Assembly (NCBI GenBank): GCA_031286585.1
Contig: JAITUC010000027.1
Span: 1-64,000, forward strand
Source of the DNA: Delftia acidovorans
GTDB taxonomy: Bacteria; Pseudomonadota; Gammaproteobacteria; Burkholderiales; Burkholderiaceae_C
Reading direction: 5' to 3'
DNA: 64,000 nt
Shown here: piece by piece, positions 9,415 to 18,113 of the stretch
How the letters are laid out: each line of letters begins with the position of its first letter
How positions within the stretch are numbered: the first letter of the stretch is position 1
The notes under the pieces: generated by a model
Told to the model about the DNA's origin: nothing
Database searches by the model: none
Seen by the model: the letters and a program-made list of their open reading frames with translations, nothing else
Program-made: the position numbers and the translations under genes

Positions 9415-10323
9415 GTGCCCGAGCTTCGCCAACTGCGCGCCTTTGTCGCCATCGCCGAGGAAGGCCATATCACCCGCGCGGCCGAGCGCCTGGGCATGCA
9501 GCAGCCGCCGCTGACGCGATTGCTGCAGGGCCTGGAACACGAATTGGGCGTGGAGCTGGTGCAGCGGCTGCCGCGCGGCGTGCGGCCCACGGCGGCGGGG
9601 CTGGCGCTGCTGGAAGAGTCCAAGGCCCTGCTGGACCGCAGCGATGTGCTGGCCGAGGTGGTGCGCCGCGCGGCCCGGGGCGAGACGGGCCGGCTGGCCG
9701 TGGGCTTTACCAGTTCGGCCGCCCTGCATCCCTTTGTCCCCGGCGTGCTGCGCATGTTCCGCCAGCAGGTGCCCGGCGTGGCCGTGGTGCTGGAGGAAGC
9801 GGGCACTGGAGAACTCATGGATGCACTGCTGCACGAGCGGCTGGACGCGGCCTTTGTGCGCTCGCCCCTGCATGGCAGCCAGGGGCTGCAGGCCGTGCCG
9901 ATTCTGGAGGAGCCCATGCTGCTGGCCCTGCCGGCAGGGCATGCGCTGGCACGCCCACTGCGCCGGCCCGTGCCTTTGCCGCAGCTTGCCCCGGAGGATT
10001 TCGTGCTGTACCGGCGCAGGGTAGGGCAGGGCCTGTACGACGCCATTCTCAAGGCCTGCCTGGAGGCGGGCTTCAGCCCGCGCGTGGTGCAGGAGGCGCC
10101 GCGCATGACGGCCACGCTGAGCCTGGTCTCGGCAGGGCTGGGGCTGTCCATCGTGCCGGCCTCCATGCAGCGCCTGCGCAGCGACGGCATTGTCTACCGT
10201 GCGCTCTCCCAGTGCCCCGGGCTGGCCGCTCCGCTGCATCTGGCCACGCGCGTCGGCGATGCGTCGGCCGTGCTGCGCAGGTTCCAGGACCTGGTTGTCA
10301 CGGCGGCCGTGGCGGAGTCCTGA
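9415..10323 (+). CDS. LysR-family transcriptional regulator
   Basis: The 302-residue protein has an N-terminal winged HTH (LRQLRAFVAIAEEGHITRAA, then QQPPLTRLLQGLEHELG) and a LysR substrate-binding domain (GRLAVGFTSSAALHPFVPG...GLGLSIVPASMQ). GTG 9415 gives the usual LysR start (MPELRQLRAF). An in-frame ATG at 9364 would add 17 residues and absorb the intergenic dyad. Its divergent partner is tam, so tam is the natural candidate target; this is inference. The effector is not identifiable. Confidence 0.88.
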   Translation: MPELRQLRAFVAIAEEGHITRAAERLGMQQPPLTRLLQGLEHELGVELVQRLPRGVRPTAAGLALLEESKALLDRSDVLAEVVRRAARGETGRLAVGFTSSAALHPFVPGVLRMFRQQVPGVAVVLEEAGTGELMDALLHERLDAAFVRSPLHGSQGLQAVPILEEPMLLALPAGHALARPLRRPVPLPQLAPEDFVLYRRRVGQGLYDAILKACLEAGFSPRVVQEAPRMTATLSLVSAGLGLSIVPASMQRLRSDGIVYRALSQCPGLAAPLHLATRVGDASAVLRRFQDLVVTAAVAES

Positions 10324-10332
10324 CGGCGCGGG

Positions 10333-11250
10333 CTACGGCATTCTGGTTGCTGCGCGTGCGGCAGCGCGCGGGCCGCCGCGCTGCTTTACCACGGTGCGCG
10401 CGCATTCCACCAGCCTGTGGATCAGCGGCAGCCGTGCCGACGAGCGCAACCACATCACGCCAAAGCGCCGCGACTGCGATTCCTCGGGCAAGGCCAGGCG
10501 CACCACGCCCTGGCCATCGGGCAGGTTCAGCGCCGTGTCGGGCACCAGCGAAACGCCCAGGCCGCGCTCCACCATCATGGCAATGGCCACCAGCGAGCTC
10601 AGTTCAAAGCGCTCCTGCGGCGCGATCTGCGCGGCGCGCAGGTAGCGCTCCACCATTTGCCCGCCGCCCAGGCTGCGGTCATAGCGGATCAGCGGCTGGG
10701 TGCGCAGCAGCGTGTGCGGGTCCAGGTGCGCCAGCTGGTGCGGCACCAGCAGCACCAGCGGCTCCTCGCGCAGCAGCGTCCAGTCGAAGGTCTTGGCCAG
10801 GGCGAAGGAGGGGTGCAGGCACACGGCCGCATCCAGCTCGCCCTGCTGCACGGCCTGGTACAGCTCGCGCGTGGTGGCCGAGCGCAGGAAGACCTTGGTC
10901 TGCGGGCACTTCTTCACAAAGCCCGCCAGGATGTCGGGCAGCAGGCTGTGCAGGGCCGTGTTGATGGTGCCTATCACCAGCTCGCCGTCGGCGCCCTCAT
11001 GGTTGACATGGGTCTTGGCGTTGGCCAGCTCGCGCAGCAGCAGCGGAGCCGATTGCGACAGCCGGTGACCGGCCGGCGTGGGCAGCACGGTGCGGCCGGC
11101 GCGGGCCAGCAGGGGGGCGTCGAACTCGCGCTCCAGGATACGGATCTGCTGGGCCACGGCGGCCGCCGTGATGTTCAGCCGCCGCGCGGCCTCGGCCATG
11201 GAGCCCGTCTCGACCACGAGCAGGAAGCTGTGCAGGTAGCTGGTTTCCAT
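10333..11250 (-). CDS. LysR-family transcriptional regulator of the adjacent catabolic island
   Basis: A 305-residue LysR protein. HTH: METSYLHSFLLVVETGSMAE, then RRLNITAAAVAQQIRILERE. The effector domain starts near GELVIGTINTALHSLLPDIL. The C-terminus is basic and Ala-rich. It is transcribed away from the CitE-like gene with a 75-bp gap holding a perfect dyad. By the usual LysR logic it should control the rightward cluster (CitE-like, Bug, CoA-transferase, amidohydrolase, Bug). The much longer open frame upstream of the start is an antisense shadow of that cluster. Confidence 0.88.
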   Translation of the reverse strand: METSYLHSFLLVVETGSMAEAARRLNITAAAVAQQIRILEREFDAPLLARAGRTVLPTPAGHRLSQSAPLLLRELANAKTHVNHEGADGELVIGTINTALHSLLPDILAGFVKKCPQTKVFLRSATTRELYQAVQQGELDAAVCLHPSFALAKTFDWTLLREEPLVLLVPHQLAHLDPHTLLRTQPLIRYDRSLGGGQMVERYLRAAQIAPQERFELSSLVAIAMMVERGLGVSLVPDTALNLPDGQGVVRLALPEESQSRRFGVMWLRSSARLPLIHRLVECARTVVKQRGGPRAAARAATRMP

Positions 11251-11259
11251 CAACAAAGA

Positions 11260-11280
11260 ATTTGTGTGGTTTGAACAAAT
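11260..11280. promoter_or_regulatory. LysR-type operator dyad
   Basis: A perfect inverted repeat ATTTGT-N9-ACAAAT sits between the divergent LysR gene and the CitE-like gene. It is AT-rich in a GC-rich background and has the size of a LysR recognition site. Confidence 0.6.
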
Positions 11281-11325
11281 ATTACCTGTGTTTCTCTTGG
11301 CTTTCTGCCGCCCACAATGCGGTGC

Positions 11326-12195
11326 ATGAGAAGCAAACTGTTTGTTCCCGCATCGCGTCCCGAGCTGTTCGCCAAGGCCCTGGCCGGCGAGGCCGACGCA
11401 CTGTCCTTCGACCTGGAGGACGCGGTGGCCGAGGCCCGCAAGGACGAGGCGCGCGGCCTGCTGCGCAGCTTCCTGCTCGGCCCTGAAAGCCGGGGCCATG
11501 GCAAGACGCTGATCGTGCGCGTCAACGCCATGGATACGCCGCATTTCGGCGCCGACATTGCCGAGATGGTGCGCGACGGCGTGCACCTCATCAACCTGCC
11601 CAAGCCCGAGACCGTGCAGCAGGTGCGCGAGGCCGCACAGCGCATTGCCGAGGCGGCAGATGCCAACGGCGTGGCCCGGGCGCCTGGCCTGCTGCTCAAC
11701 ATCGAAACACCCCGCGCCCTGCGCTGCGCTGCCGAACTGGCCAGCGCCCATGCCAGCGTGGCCGGCCTGCAGATGGGTCTGGGCGATCTGTTCGAGCCCT
11801 TTGGCGTGAACCGGCGCGAGCCCGCCGCCATTGCCCAGGCGCTGTTTGCCGTGCGCATGGCCGCCGCCGAGGCCGGCGTCTGCGCCTACGACGGCGCCTT
11901 TGCCGACATCCGCGACAGCGAGGGCTTCAGCGCCGAGGCCCGCCTGTCGCGCGGCCTGGGCTTTCTGGGCAAGACCTGCATACATCCCAGCCAGATCGCC
12001 CTGGCCAATGCGGTCTACCAGCCCACCGAGCAGGAGATTTCCCACTCGCTGAAGGTGGTCCAGGCGGCCCGCGAGGCTGACGCCAATGCGCTGGGCGCCT
12101 ATGTGGTGGACGGAAAGATGGTGGACAAGCCCTTTGTGCTGCGTGCCCAGGCCATCGTGGCTGCGGCGCATGCACAGGGGCTGCTGGCAGCCTGA
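11326..12195 (+). CDS. CitE-like HpcH/HpaI-family CoA-ester lyase
   Basis: A 289-residue (beta/alpha)8 protein of the citrate lyase beta / malyl-CoA lyase superfamily. Motifs: RSKLFVPASRPELFAKA, SFDLEDAVAEARKDEAR (acidic metal site), GKTLIVRVNA, LLLNIETPRAL (Glu ligand), GLQMGLGDL and FLGKTCIHPSQI. Such enzymes cleave 3-hydroxyacyl-CoA thioesters (malyl-, citramalyl- or HMG-CoA). With a CaiB-type CoA-transferase two genes downstream, a route that activates a dicarboxylic acid and then cleaves its hydroxyacyl-CoA is plausible. Start ATG 11326 gives the conserved MRSKLFVPAS; ATG 11317 is an alternative. Confidence 0.87.
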   Translation: MRSKLFVPASRPELFAKALAGEADALSFDLEDAVAEARKDEARGLLRSFLLGPESRGHGKTLIVRVNAMDTPHFGADIAEMVRDGVHLINLPKPETVQQVREAAQRIAEAADANGVARAPGLLLNIETPRALRCAAELASAHASVAGLQMGLGDLFEPFGVNRREPAAIAQALFAVRMAAAEAGVCAYDGAFADIRDSEGFSAEARLSRGLGFLGKTCIHPSQIALANAVYQPTEQEISHSLKVVQAAREADANALGAYVVDGKMVDKPFVLRAQAIVAAAHAQGLLAA

Positions 12196-12276
12196 ACGGG
12201 CGGCCGGCAATCCGGTGCCCCGGCATCCCGCATGCAGGGCATCCCAACGACAAGAACCAGTACAGGAGACAAAGAC

Positions 12277-13281
12277 ATGAGCATTTCCCATTGCCGCGCG
12301 CGGCGCAGGCTGGTGGCGCTGGCCGCCACCACGACGGTGGCCACGCTGGCCGGGCTGGCTTCGCCGGGATTGATGGCGCAGGGCGCCTTCCCGTCCAAGG
12401 CCATCACCATGGTGGTTCCCTATCCGCCGGGTGGCTCCAACGACGTGTTCGCACGCCAGGTGGCCAAGGAGATGGGCGATGTGCTCAAGCAGACCGTGAT
12501 CGTGGACAACCGGCCCGGCGCCAGCGGCAATACCGGCACGGCCTCGGTGGCCAAGGCTGCGGCGGACGGCTACACGCTGGTGGCAGTCTCCTCGAGCATG
12601 ACCACGAATGCGGCGGTGCAGGCCAAGATGCCCTTCGACCCCGTCAAGGACCTGGCGCCCGTGGCCATGTTCGCCAAGGGCCCGCTGGTGGTGGCCGTGA
12701 ACAATGAATTCCCGGCCAGGACGCCGCAGGATCTGGTGCGCGCCATCAAGGCCAGCCCGGGCCAGTTCAACTACGCCACCTCGGGCACGGGCAGCATCAA
12801 CCACTTCGCGACCGAGATGATGCGCTCCATGGTACCGGGCATGGACATCATGCATGTGCCCTACAAGGGCCAGGGTCCGGCCGTGACCGACGTGATCGGC
12901 AACCAGGTGCAGATGCTGGTCTCCAGCGGCCCGTCCATCCTGCCCATGGTGCGCAACGGCAAGCTGCGCGCCATCGGCATCACCAGCCTCAAGCCCAGCC
13001 CCATTGCGCCGGACCTGACGCCCATGGCAACGGCCATCCCGGGCTACGAATTCGATCTGTGGTGGGGGCTGCTTGCGCCTGCGGGCACGCCCGCCGACAT
13101 CGTGGACCGCCTCAACCAGGCCGTGAACCAGGTGCTGGCCAAGCCGACTATCCAGGCCAGCTTCCTGCGCGAAGGCGCCATTGCCAACCCCGTGACGCCG
13201 CAGCAGTTCGCACAGGTGATCCGCAGCGACGTGGCGCGCTGGAAGCAGCTCGCCAAGGACCGCAATATCCAGGCCGATTGA
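12277..13281 (+). CDS. Bug-family periplasmic tripartite tricarboxylate receptor (TctC-like)
   Basis: A 334-residue periplasmic solute receptor. An Arg-rich N-terminus and hydrophobic stretch end in a likely signal peptidase site (LMAQGAFP). The mature protein has the Bug signatures KAITMVVPYPPGGSNDVFAR, QTVIVDNRPGASGN, DGYTLVAVSS, MHVPYKGQGPAVTDVIGNQ and WWGLLAPAGTP. Bug proteins bind small carboxylic acids. No tctA/tctB membrane genes are nearby, so it must use transporters elsewhere or act as a sensor. RBS caggag precedes ATG 12277. It follows the CitE-like gene with an 81-bp gap. Confidence 0.92.
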   Translation: MSISHCRARRRLVALAATTTVATLAGLASPGLMAQGAFPSKAITMVVPYPPGGSNDVFARQVAKEMGDVLKQTVIVDNRPGASGNTGTASVAKAAADGYTLVAVSSSMTTNAAVQAKMPFDPVKDLAPVAMFAKGPLVVAVNNEFPARTPQDLVRAIKASPGQFNYATSGTGSINHFATEMMRSMVPGMDIMHVPYKGQGPAVTDVIGNQVQMLVSSGPSILPMVRNGKLRAIGITSLKPSPIAPDLTPMATAIPGYEFDLWWGLLAPAGTPADIVDRLNQAVNQVLAKPTIQASFLREGAIANPVTPQQFAQVIRSDVARWKQLAKDRNIQAD

Positions 13282-13339
13282 ACCCGGCCTTTGGCGGGAG
13301 GCGCCCCAGGCCTTCCCGCTTCCCTCTCAGGAGAAACGA

Positions 13340-14503
13340 ATGAGTTTTGTGCCCGGTGAACGCCAGGGACCGAAAGGCCCGCTGAGCGGTGTGCGCGTGC
13401 TGGATCTGAGCGCCTATATCGCGGGGCCTTACGGCTGCTCGCTGCTGGCCGACCAGGGCGCCGAGGTCATCAAGGTCGAGCCGCCCGTGGGCGACAACCT
13501 GCGCAAGTACCCCTCCACGCTGGAGGCCGAAAGCCGCGCCTTCCTCGGCGTGAACCGCAGCAAGTGGGGCATGGTGCTGGACCTGAAGGACGAGGCCGAC
13601 CATGCCGTGCTGCTGCGCCTGGTGCGCGAGGCCGATGTGCTGGTCCACAACTTCCGGCCCGGCGTTCCCGAGCGGCTGGGCATCGGCTTTGCGCAGCTGT
13701 CCGCGCTCAACGCGCGGCTGATCTATTGCAGCGTCACGGGCTATGGCAGCCGCGGGCCGCTCAAGGCCAAGGCGGGCTACGACCAGGTGCTGCAGACCAT
13801 GACCGGCATGTGCGCCATGCAGGGCAAGGCAGGCGGGCCGCCCGAGATTCTCTACGGCTCCGTGGTGGACTACTACGCCTCGGCCCTGGTGGCGGGCGGC
13901 GTTTCGTCGGCGCTGTACGAGCGCGAGAAAAGCGGGCTGGGCCAGCATGTGGGCGTGTCCCTGCTGCGCGCGGCGCTGACCATGCAGTCCGCACGCATGG
14001 TCTGGGCCGAGGGCGAGCCGCGCGAGGTGGGGCGCGACATGCGCTCCGGCGGCATCACGGGCATCCACCCCACGCGCGAAGGGCATCTCTACATCTCGGC
14101 CAACACGGCGCATTTCTGGGCGGCGCTGTGCCGCAAGCTGGATCTGCCCGAACTGGCCAGCGATGAGCGCTACGACTCCGTGCGCAAGCGCGCCCAGCAC
14201 CGCGACGTGCTGGTGCCCCTGCTGCGCCAGGCGCTGGCGGGGCGCAGCGCGCTGGAATGGGAGGCCTTGTTCGGCGAGGAAGTGCCCTGCGCGGCGGCGC
14301 GCACGGTGGAGGACATGTTCGACGACCCGCAGGTGCAGGCCGAGGGCATGGTCACCCGCTTCGAACACCCGACCCTGGGCAGCTACCGGGGCTTTGCCGG
14401 TGCCGTGGAATTCGACCGCACGCCCGGCCCGCCGGCCTTTGCAGCCCCCACGCTGGGCCAGCATACCGAGGCGCTGAAGGCCGCTGCGCAAGAGAGCCGC
14501 TGA
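13340..14503 (+). CDS. CaiB/BaiF-type (family III) CoA-transferase
   Basis: A 387-residue family III CoA-transferase, moving CoA between carboxylic acids. N-terminal motif GVRVLDLSAYIAGPYGCSLL, then ADQGAEVIKVEPP, LVHNFRPGVPERLG, SVTGYGSRGP and a region (SVVDYYASALVAGGV) carrying the expected catalytic Asp. The C-terminal half has GHLYISANTAHFWAALCRKL and DPQVQAEGMV. The natural substrate is probably the acid bound by the flanking Bug receptors. The stop overlaps the start of the amidohydrolase (TGATG), showing translational coupling. Confidence 0.9.
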   Translation: MSFVPGERQGPKGPLSGVRVLDLSAYIAGPYGCSLLADQGAEVIKVEPPVGDNLRKYPSTLEAESRAFLGVNRSKWGMVLDLKDEADHAVLLRLVREADVLVHNFRPGVPERLGIGFAQLSALNARLIYCSVTGYGSRGPLKAKAGYDQVLQTMTGMCAMQGKAGGPPEILYGSVVDYYASALVAGGVSSALYEREKSGLGQHVGVSLLRAALTMQSARMVWAEGEPREVGRDMRSGGITGIHPTREGHLYISANTAHFWAALCRKLDLPELASDERYDSVRKRAQHRDVLVPLLRQALAGRSALEWEALFGEEVPCAAARTVEDMFDDPQVQAEGMVTRFEHPTLGSYRGFAGAVEFDRTPGPPAFAAPTLGQHTEALKAAAQESR

Positions 14504-15345
14504 TGCACGCACTGCCTGCAGGCGCCTGCGACGCCCATCTGCATGTCTTCGATCCGTGTTTTGCAGCCCAGGCCCCGCAGGCCATGCGCGCCCATGCCAC
14601 GGCCGCCGACTATGCGCAGCTGCGCGGCGCCATGGGGCTGGAGCGGGCCGTCATCGTCCAGCCGCGTGCGCATGGCACGGACAACCGCGCCACGCTACAG
14701 GCCATCGGGTCGCTGGGAGCCTCCCGCACGCGCGGCATTGCCGTGGTGCACCCCGATATCACTGATGCACAGTTGCAGGCGCTGCATGACGGCGGCATTC
14801 GCGGTATCCGTTTTTCGCTGCACACCGAGCACGATGCAGCCGTGCGGCTGGACATGCTGGAGCCGTTGGCCGAGCGCATTGCCGCGCTGGGCTGGCATGT
14901 GCAACTGCACTGGCTGGCCAGCCAGATCGAGGCCCATGCGGCGCTGCTGCAGCGGCTGCCATGCACCCTGGTGTTCGACCACATGGCGCGGCTCGCTGAC
15001 ATTGCTGACAGCGCTGACGGTGCTGGCCTGCACGAGCCCGCCTTCGGCGTGGTGCGTGGGCTGGTGCAGCAGGGCAGGGCCTGGGTCAAGCTCTCGGGCC
15101 CGTATCTGAACAGCCGGGCGGGCCTGGCCGCAGCCTATGCCGACTGCGACGCGCTGGCGCAGGCCTGGGTGGTCGAGGCCCCGCAGCGACTGGTCTGGGG
15201 CAGCGACTGGCCCCATGTCACCGAAGCTGCCCATCCGCCGCAGACCCCCATGCTGCTGGCGCTGCTGTCACGCTGGATTCCCGATGCGGCGCTGCGCGAG
15301 CGCGTGCTGGTGGACAACGCCGCCGAGCTGTACGGATTCGATTGA
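14503..15345 (+). CDS. Amidohydrolase-superfamily hydrolase (2-pyrone-4,6-dicarboxylate hydrolase-like)
   Basis: A 280-residue TIM-barrel hydrolase of the LigI/PDC-hydrolase branch. It begins CDAHLHVFDP (HxH at the end of strand 1), has AVIVQPRAHGTDN, GGIRGIRFSLH, LVFDHMARLADI and VKLSGPY, and finishes with RLVWGSDWPHVTEA (catalytic Asp near the C-terminus). Members hydrolyse lactones or open pyrones, usually without a tightly bound metal. It overlaps the CoA-transferase by one base. Substrate is unknown; a lactone form of the acid handled by this island is a reasonable guess. Confidence 0.85.
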   Translation: MHALPAGACDAHLHVFDPCFAAQAPQAMRAHATAADYAQLRGAMGLERAVIVQPRAHGTDNRATLQAIGSLGASRTRGIAVVHPDITDAQLQALHDGGIRGIRFSLHTEHDAAVRLDMLEPLAERIAALGWHVQLHWLASQIEAHAALLQRLPCTLVFDHMARLADIADSADGAGLHEPAFGVVRGLVQQGRAWVKLSGPYLNSRAGLAAAYADCDALAQAWVVEAPQRLVWGSDWPHVTEAAHPPQTPMLLALLSRWIPDAALRERVLVDNAAELYGFD

Positions 15346-15408
15346 GGGCGCGGGGCATGCAAGCCCCGCAGCCCAGGTTTTCACCATTGAGCAACAGGAG
15401 ACAGGGAC

Positions 15409-16401
15409 ATGAAGAAGATCAAGACACTGCGGCCCGCCATGACGGTACTGGCCTTGGGCCTGGGCGCGGGGCTGGGCCTGTTCCAGGGCACGCTGCATGC
15501 GGCCGACTATCCGGCTGCGCAGGCCATCACGGTCGTCGTGCCGTTCTCGGCCGGCGGCGGTGCGGACAATGCGGCGCGCATCATCGCCAAGGCGCTGGGC
15601 GAGGTATCGGGCCAGACCGTGGTGGTGGACAACAAGGCCGGCGCCAGCGGCGCCATCGGCGCCGCACTCGTGGCACGCGCCAAGGCCGATGGCTATACGG
15701 TGCTGTATGACGCATCATCCTTCGCCATCAACCCCGCATTGCGCAAGCTGCCCTATGACCCGGCCAAGGACTTCATTGCCGTGTCCCAGGCCATCAGCGT
15801 GCCCAACATCCTCGTGGCGGCGCCGTCCTCGCCCTACAACAGCCTGGCCGACTTCATGAATGCGGCGCGGCAAAAGCCCGGCAGGCTCACCTATGCCTCC
15901 TACGGTCCGGGCAGCCTGGCCCAGATGGCGACGGAACTGCTCAAGGCAGACGCCAAGTTCGATGCCGTCCATGTTCCCTACAAGGGCGGGGCGCCCGCCA
16001 TCGTCGATGTCATGGGCGGCCAGGTCGATGTGTACTTTGCCAACGCGGCCTCCAGCATCAACTACGTCAAGGGCGGCAAGCTCAAGGCGCTGGCCGTGTC
16101 CTCGGCCAGGCGCATGCCGGACCTGCCCGACGTGCCCACGGTGGCGGAAAGCGGCATCAAGGGCTTCGAGGTGACGGAGTGGAACGGCTTCTTCCTGCCC
16201 GCAGGCACCGCGCCCGAGACCGTGCAGAAGCTGCAGGACCTGGTGCAAAAGGCGCTGGCCTTGCCTGCCACGCGTGCCAGCCTGGAGAAGCTGGGCCTGA
16301 CGCCTGTGGGCAGTTCCTCGGCTGCTTTCACGGGCTTCGTGGCGGCCGAGCGCAAGCGCTGGGATGCCGTGGTCAAGACCAACGGCATCACCGTGCAGTG
16401 A
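15409..16401 (+). CDS. Bug-family periplasmic solute receptor
   Basis: A 330-residue receptor with a signal peptide (MKKIKTLRP, hydrophobic core, cleavage near LHAADYP). Bug motifs: QAITVVVPFSAGGGADNAAR, QTVVVDNKAGASGAIGAA, DGYTVLYDASS, VHVPYKGGAPAIVDVMGGQ and NGFFLPAGTAPE. It ends the rightward island as the second receptor there. Sequence differences from the first (for example the AAGAGADN versus PPGGSNDV loops) suggest a different ligand. RBS aggaga precedes ATG 15409. Confidence 0.92.
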   Translation: MKKIKTLRPAMTVLALGLGAGLGLFQGTLHAADYPAAQAITVVVPFSAGGGADNAARIIAKALGEVSGQTVVVDNKAGASGAIGAALVARAKADGYTVLYDASSFAINPALRKLPYDPAKDFIAVSQAISVPNILVAAPSSPYNSLADFMNAARQKPGRLTYASYGPGSLAQMATELLKADAKFDAVHVPYKGGAPAIVDVMGGQVDVYFANAASSINYVKGGKLKALAVSSARRMPDLPDVPTVAESGIKGFEVTEWNGFFLPAGTAPETVQKLQDLVQKALALPATRASLEKLGLTPVGSSSAAFTGFVAAERKRWDAVVKTNGITVQ

Positions 16402-16651
16402 GCCGCCGCGCGTGACGGGGCTCAGGGCGTGGCGGTGATGCGCTGCAGCGCAGCCGGGCGGCTTGGATCTTGCAAACATCATGCACGACCAGCCAGAGCC
16501 AGCGGCGCCCTGTCAACCACTGCGCAAAAAGCCCGCGCAGCCACGTGCGCGGGTGTATAAACAGCGCTCTTTCGGCGCCGGGCCGGGTCCCTGCGTGGGG
16601 CGGTCGGCGGCGCCTCCTACCCACCAGAGAATCCGCAAGGGAAAAGCAGCC

Positions 16652-17353
16652 ATGGGCGCGCAATGGAAAGCAAAGGGCAAGGCGCTGGTCGCCGATGCCA
16701 AGGGAAAGCTGTTTGGCAAGCTGGCCAAGGAAATCATCGTCGCGGCGCGCGCCGGCGCCGATCCGGCAGGCAACTCGCGCCTGCGCATGGCCGTGGAAGC
16801 CGCCCGCAAGGCCTCCATGCCCAAGGACACGCTGGAGCGTGCGATCAAGAAGGGCTCGGGCGTGGGTGCCGATGCCGTCAACTACGAACGCGTGGTCTAT
16901 GAAGGCTACGGCCCCAACCGCGTGCCCGTGATGATCGAATGCCTGACCGACAACGTGAACCGCACGGCGCCCAACATGCGCGTGTGTTTCCGCAAGGGCC
17001 AGATGACGGCTGTGGCCTGGGACTTCGACCATGTGGGCATGATCGAGGGCGAGCCCGAAGGCGGCGCCGATGCCGAGCTGGCGGCCATCGAGGCCGGCGC
17101 ACAGGATTTCGAGCCCGGCGAGGAAGAGGGCACGACGCTGTTCATCACCGACCCGACGGACCTGGATACCGTGAGCAAGGCGCTGCCGGCTCAGGGCTTC
17201 AAGGTGCTGTCGGCCAAGCTGGGCTACAAGGCCAAGACGCCGGTCAGCATGGCCAGTCTGTCGGCCGAGCAGCAGGAGGAAGTCCAGGACTTCCTGGCCG
17301 GCATCGAGAACGATGATGACGTGCAGCACGTCTACGCGGGCCTGGTGGATTGA
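16652..17353 (+). CDS. YebC/PmpR (TACO1) family protein, divergent paralogue
   Basis: A 233-residue member of the YebC/TACO1 family. The family was long annotated as transcriptional regulators and is now linked to translation of difficult (polyproline) stretches. The core is intact: [43 protein letters not shown] and [19 protein letters not shown]. The usual N-terminus [15 protein letters not shown] is replaced by [20 protein letters not shown], unlike the second copy at 20839. Start ATG 16652 follows aaggg. About 250 bp upstream hold no gene, only a possible -10 (TATAAA). A shared terminator separates it from upp. Confidence 0.88.
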   Translation: MGAQWKAKGKALVADAKGKLFGKLAKEIIVAARAGADPAGNSRLRMAVEAARKASMPKDTLERAIKKGSGVGADAVNYERVVYEGYGPNRVPVMIECLTDNVNRTAPNMRVCFRKGQMTAVAWDFDHVGMIEGEPEGGADAELAAIEAGAQDFEPGEEEGTTLFITDPTDLDTVSKALPAQGFKVLSAKLGYKAKTPVSMASLSAEQQEEVQDFLAGIENDDDVQHVYAGLVD

Positions 17354-17378
17354 TACCCCGCTGTCCCCGCTTCCCAGC

Positions 17379-17406
17379 AAAAAAGCCGCACGATGTGCGG
17401 CTTTTT
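17379..17406. terminator. Bidirectional Rho-independent terminator
   Basis: Perfect stem aaaaagccgcac / gtgcggcttttt with a 3-base loop. A- and T-tracts on both sides serve the converging yebC paralogue and upp. Confidence 0.9.
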
Positions 17407-17427
17407 CGTGGGGGGCGGGCGCCAAGC

Positions 17428-18057
17428 CTACTTGGTGCCGAAGATGCGGTCGCCCGCGTCGCCCAGGCCCGGCAGGATGTAGCCGTGCGCGTCGAGCTGG
17501 CGGTCCACGGCGGCCGTGTAGATGTCCACGTCGGGGTGGGCCTTCTGCATGGTGGCCACGCCTTCGGGCGCGGCCAGCAGGCACATGAACTTGATGGACT
17601 TGGGGTTCAGCTGCTTCAGGCGCGACACGGCGGCGGCGGCCGAGTTGCCCGTGGCCAGCATGGGATCGACGACCAGCACGTCGCGCTCTTCCATCTCGGA
17701 GGGCATCTTGAAGTAGTACTCGACGGGCTGCAGCGTCTCGGGATCGCGGTACAGGCCGATGTGGCCGATGCGCGCACCGGGCACGACGTTGAGCATGCCG
17801 TCGAGGAAACCGTTGCCGGCGCGCAGGATGGACACCAGCACCAGCTTCTTGCCGTCGATGACCTTGCCGGTCATGGTCTCCAGCGGGGTCTCGATCTCGA
17901 TGTCCTGCAGCGGCATGTCGCGCGTGATCTCGTAGGCCATCAGCGTGGACAGCTCGCCCAGCATGCGGCGAAAGCTGTTGGTGCTGGCTTCCTTGCGGCG
18001 CATCAGCGTGAGCTTGTGTTGGACCAGCGGGTGGTCGATCAGGTGCAGAGTACTCAT
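17428..18057 (-). CDS. upp: Uracil phosphoribosyltransferase
   Basis: Converts uracil and PRPP to UMP in pyrimidine salvage. It is 209 residues, the standard length. The opening [16 protein letters not shown], then [14 protein letters not shown] and the PRPP-binding loop DPMLATGNS (131-139), followed by LLAAPEGV and the C-terminal [13 protein letters not shown], are all diagnostic. It is transcribed leftward into the shared terminator. Confidence 0.95.
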   Translation of the reverse strand: MSTLHLIDHPLVQHKLTLMRRKEASTNSFRRMLGELSTLMAYEITRDMPLQDIEIETPLETMTGKVIDGKKLVLVSILRAGNGFLDGMLNVVPGARIGHIGLYRDPETLQPVEYYFKMPSEMEERDVLVVDPMLATGNSAAAAVSRLKQLNPKSIKFMCLLAAPEGVATMQKAHPDVDIYTAAVDRQLDAHGYILPGLGDAGDRIFGTK

Positions 18058-18113
18058 GGTTTTCTTCTGGAAAAAAGGGGCGCCGGCATTGGCGGCCGGC
18101 GCCAGGGGGCGGT

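Noticed and set aside
11251..12855. Long minus-strand extension of the LysR frame at 10333
   Set aside because: Antisense to the CitE-like and Bug genes; the LysR protein clearly begins at METSYLHSF (11250).
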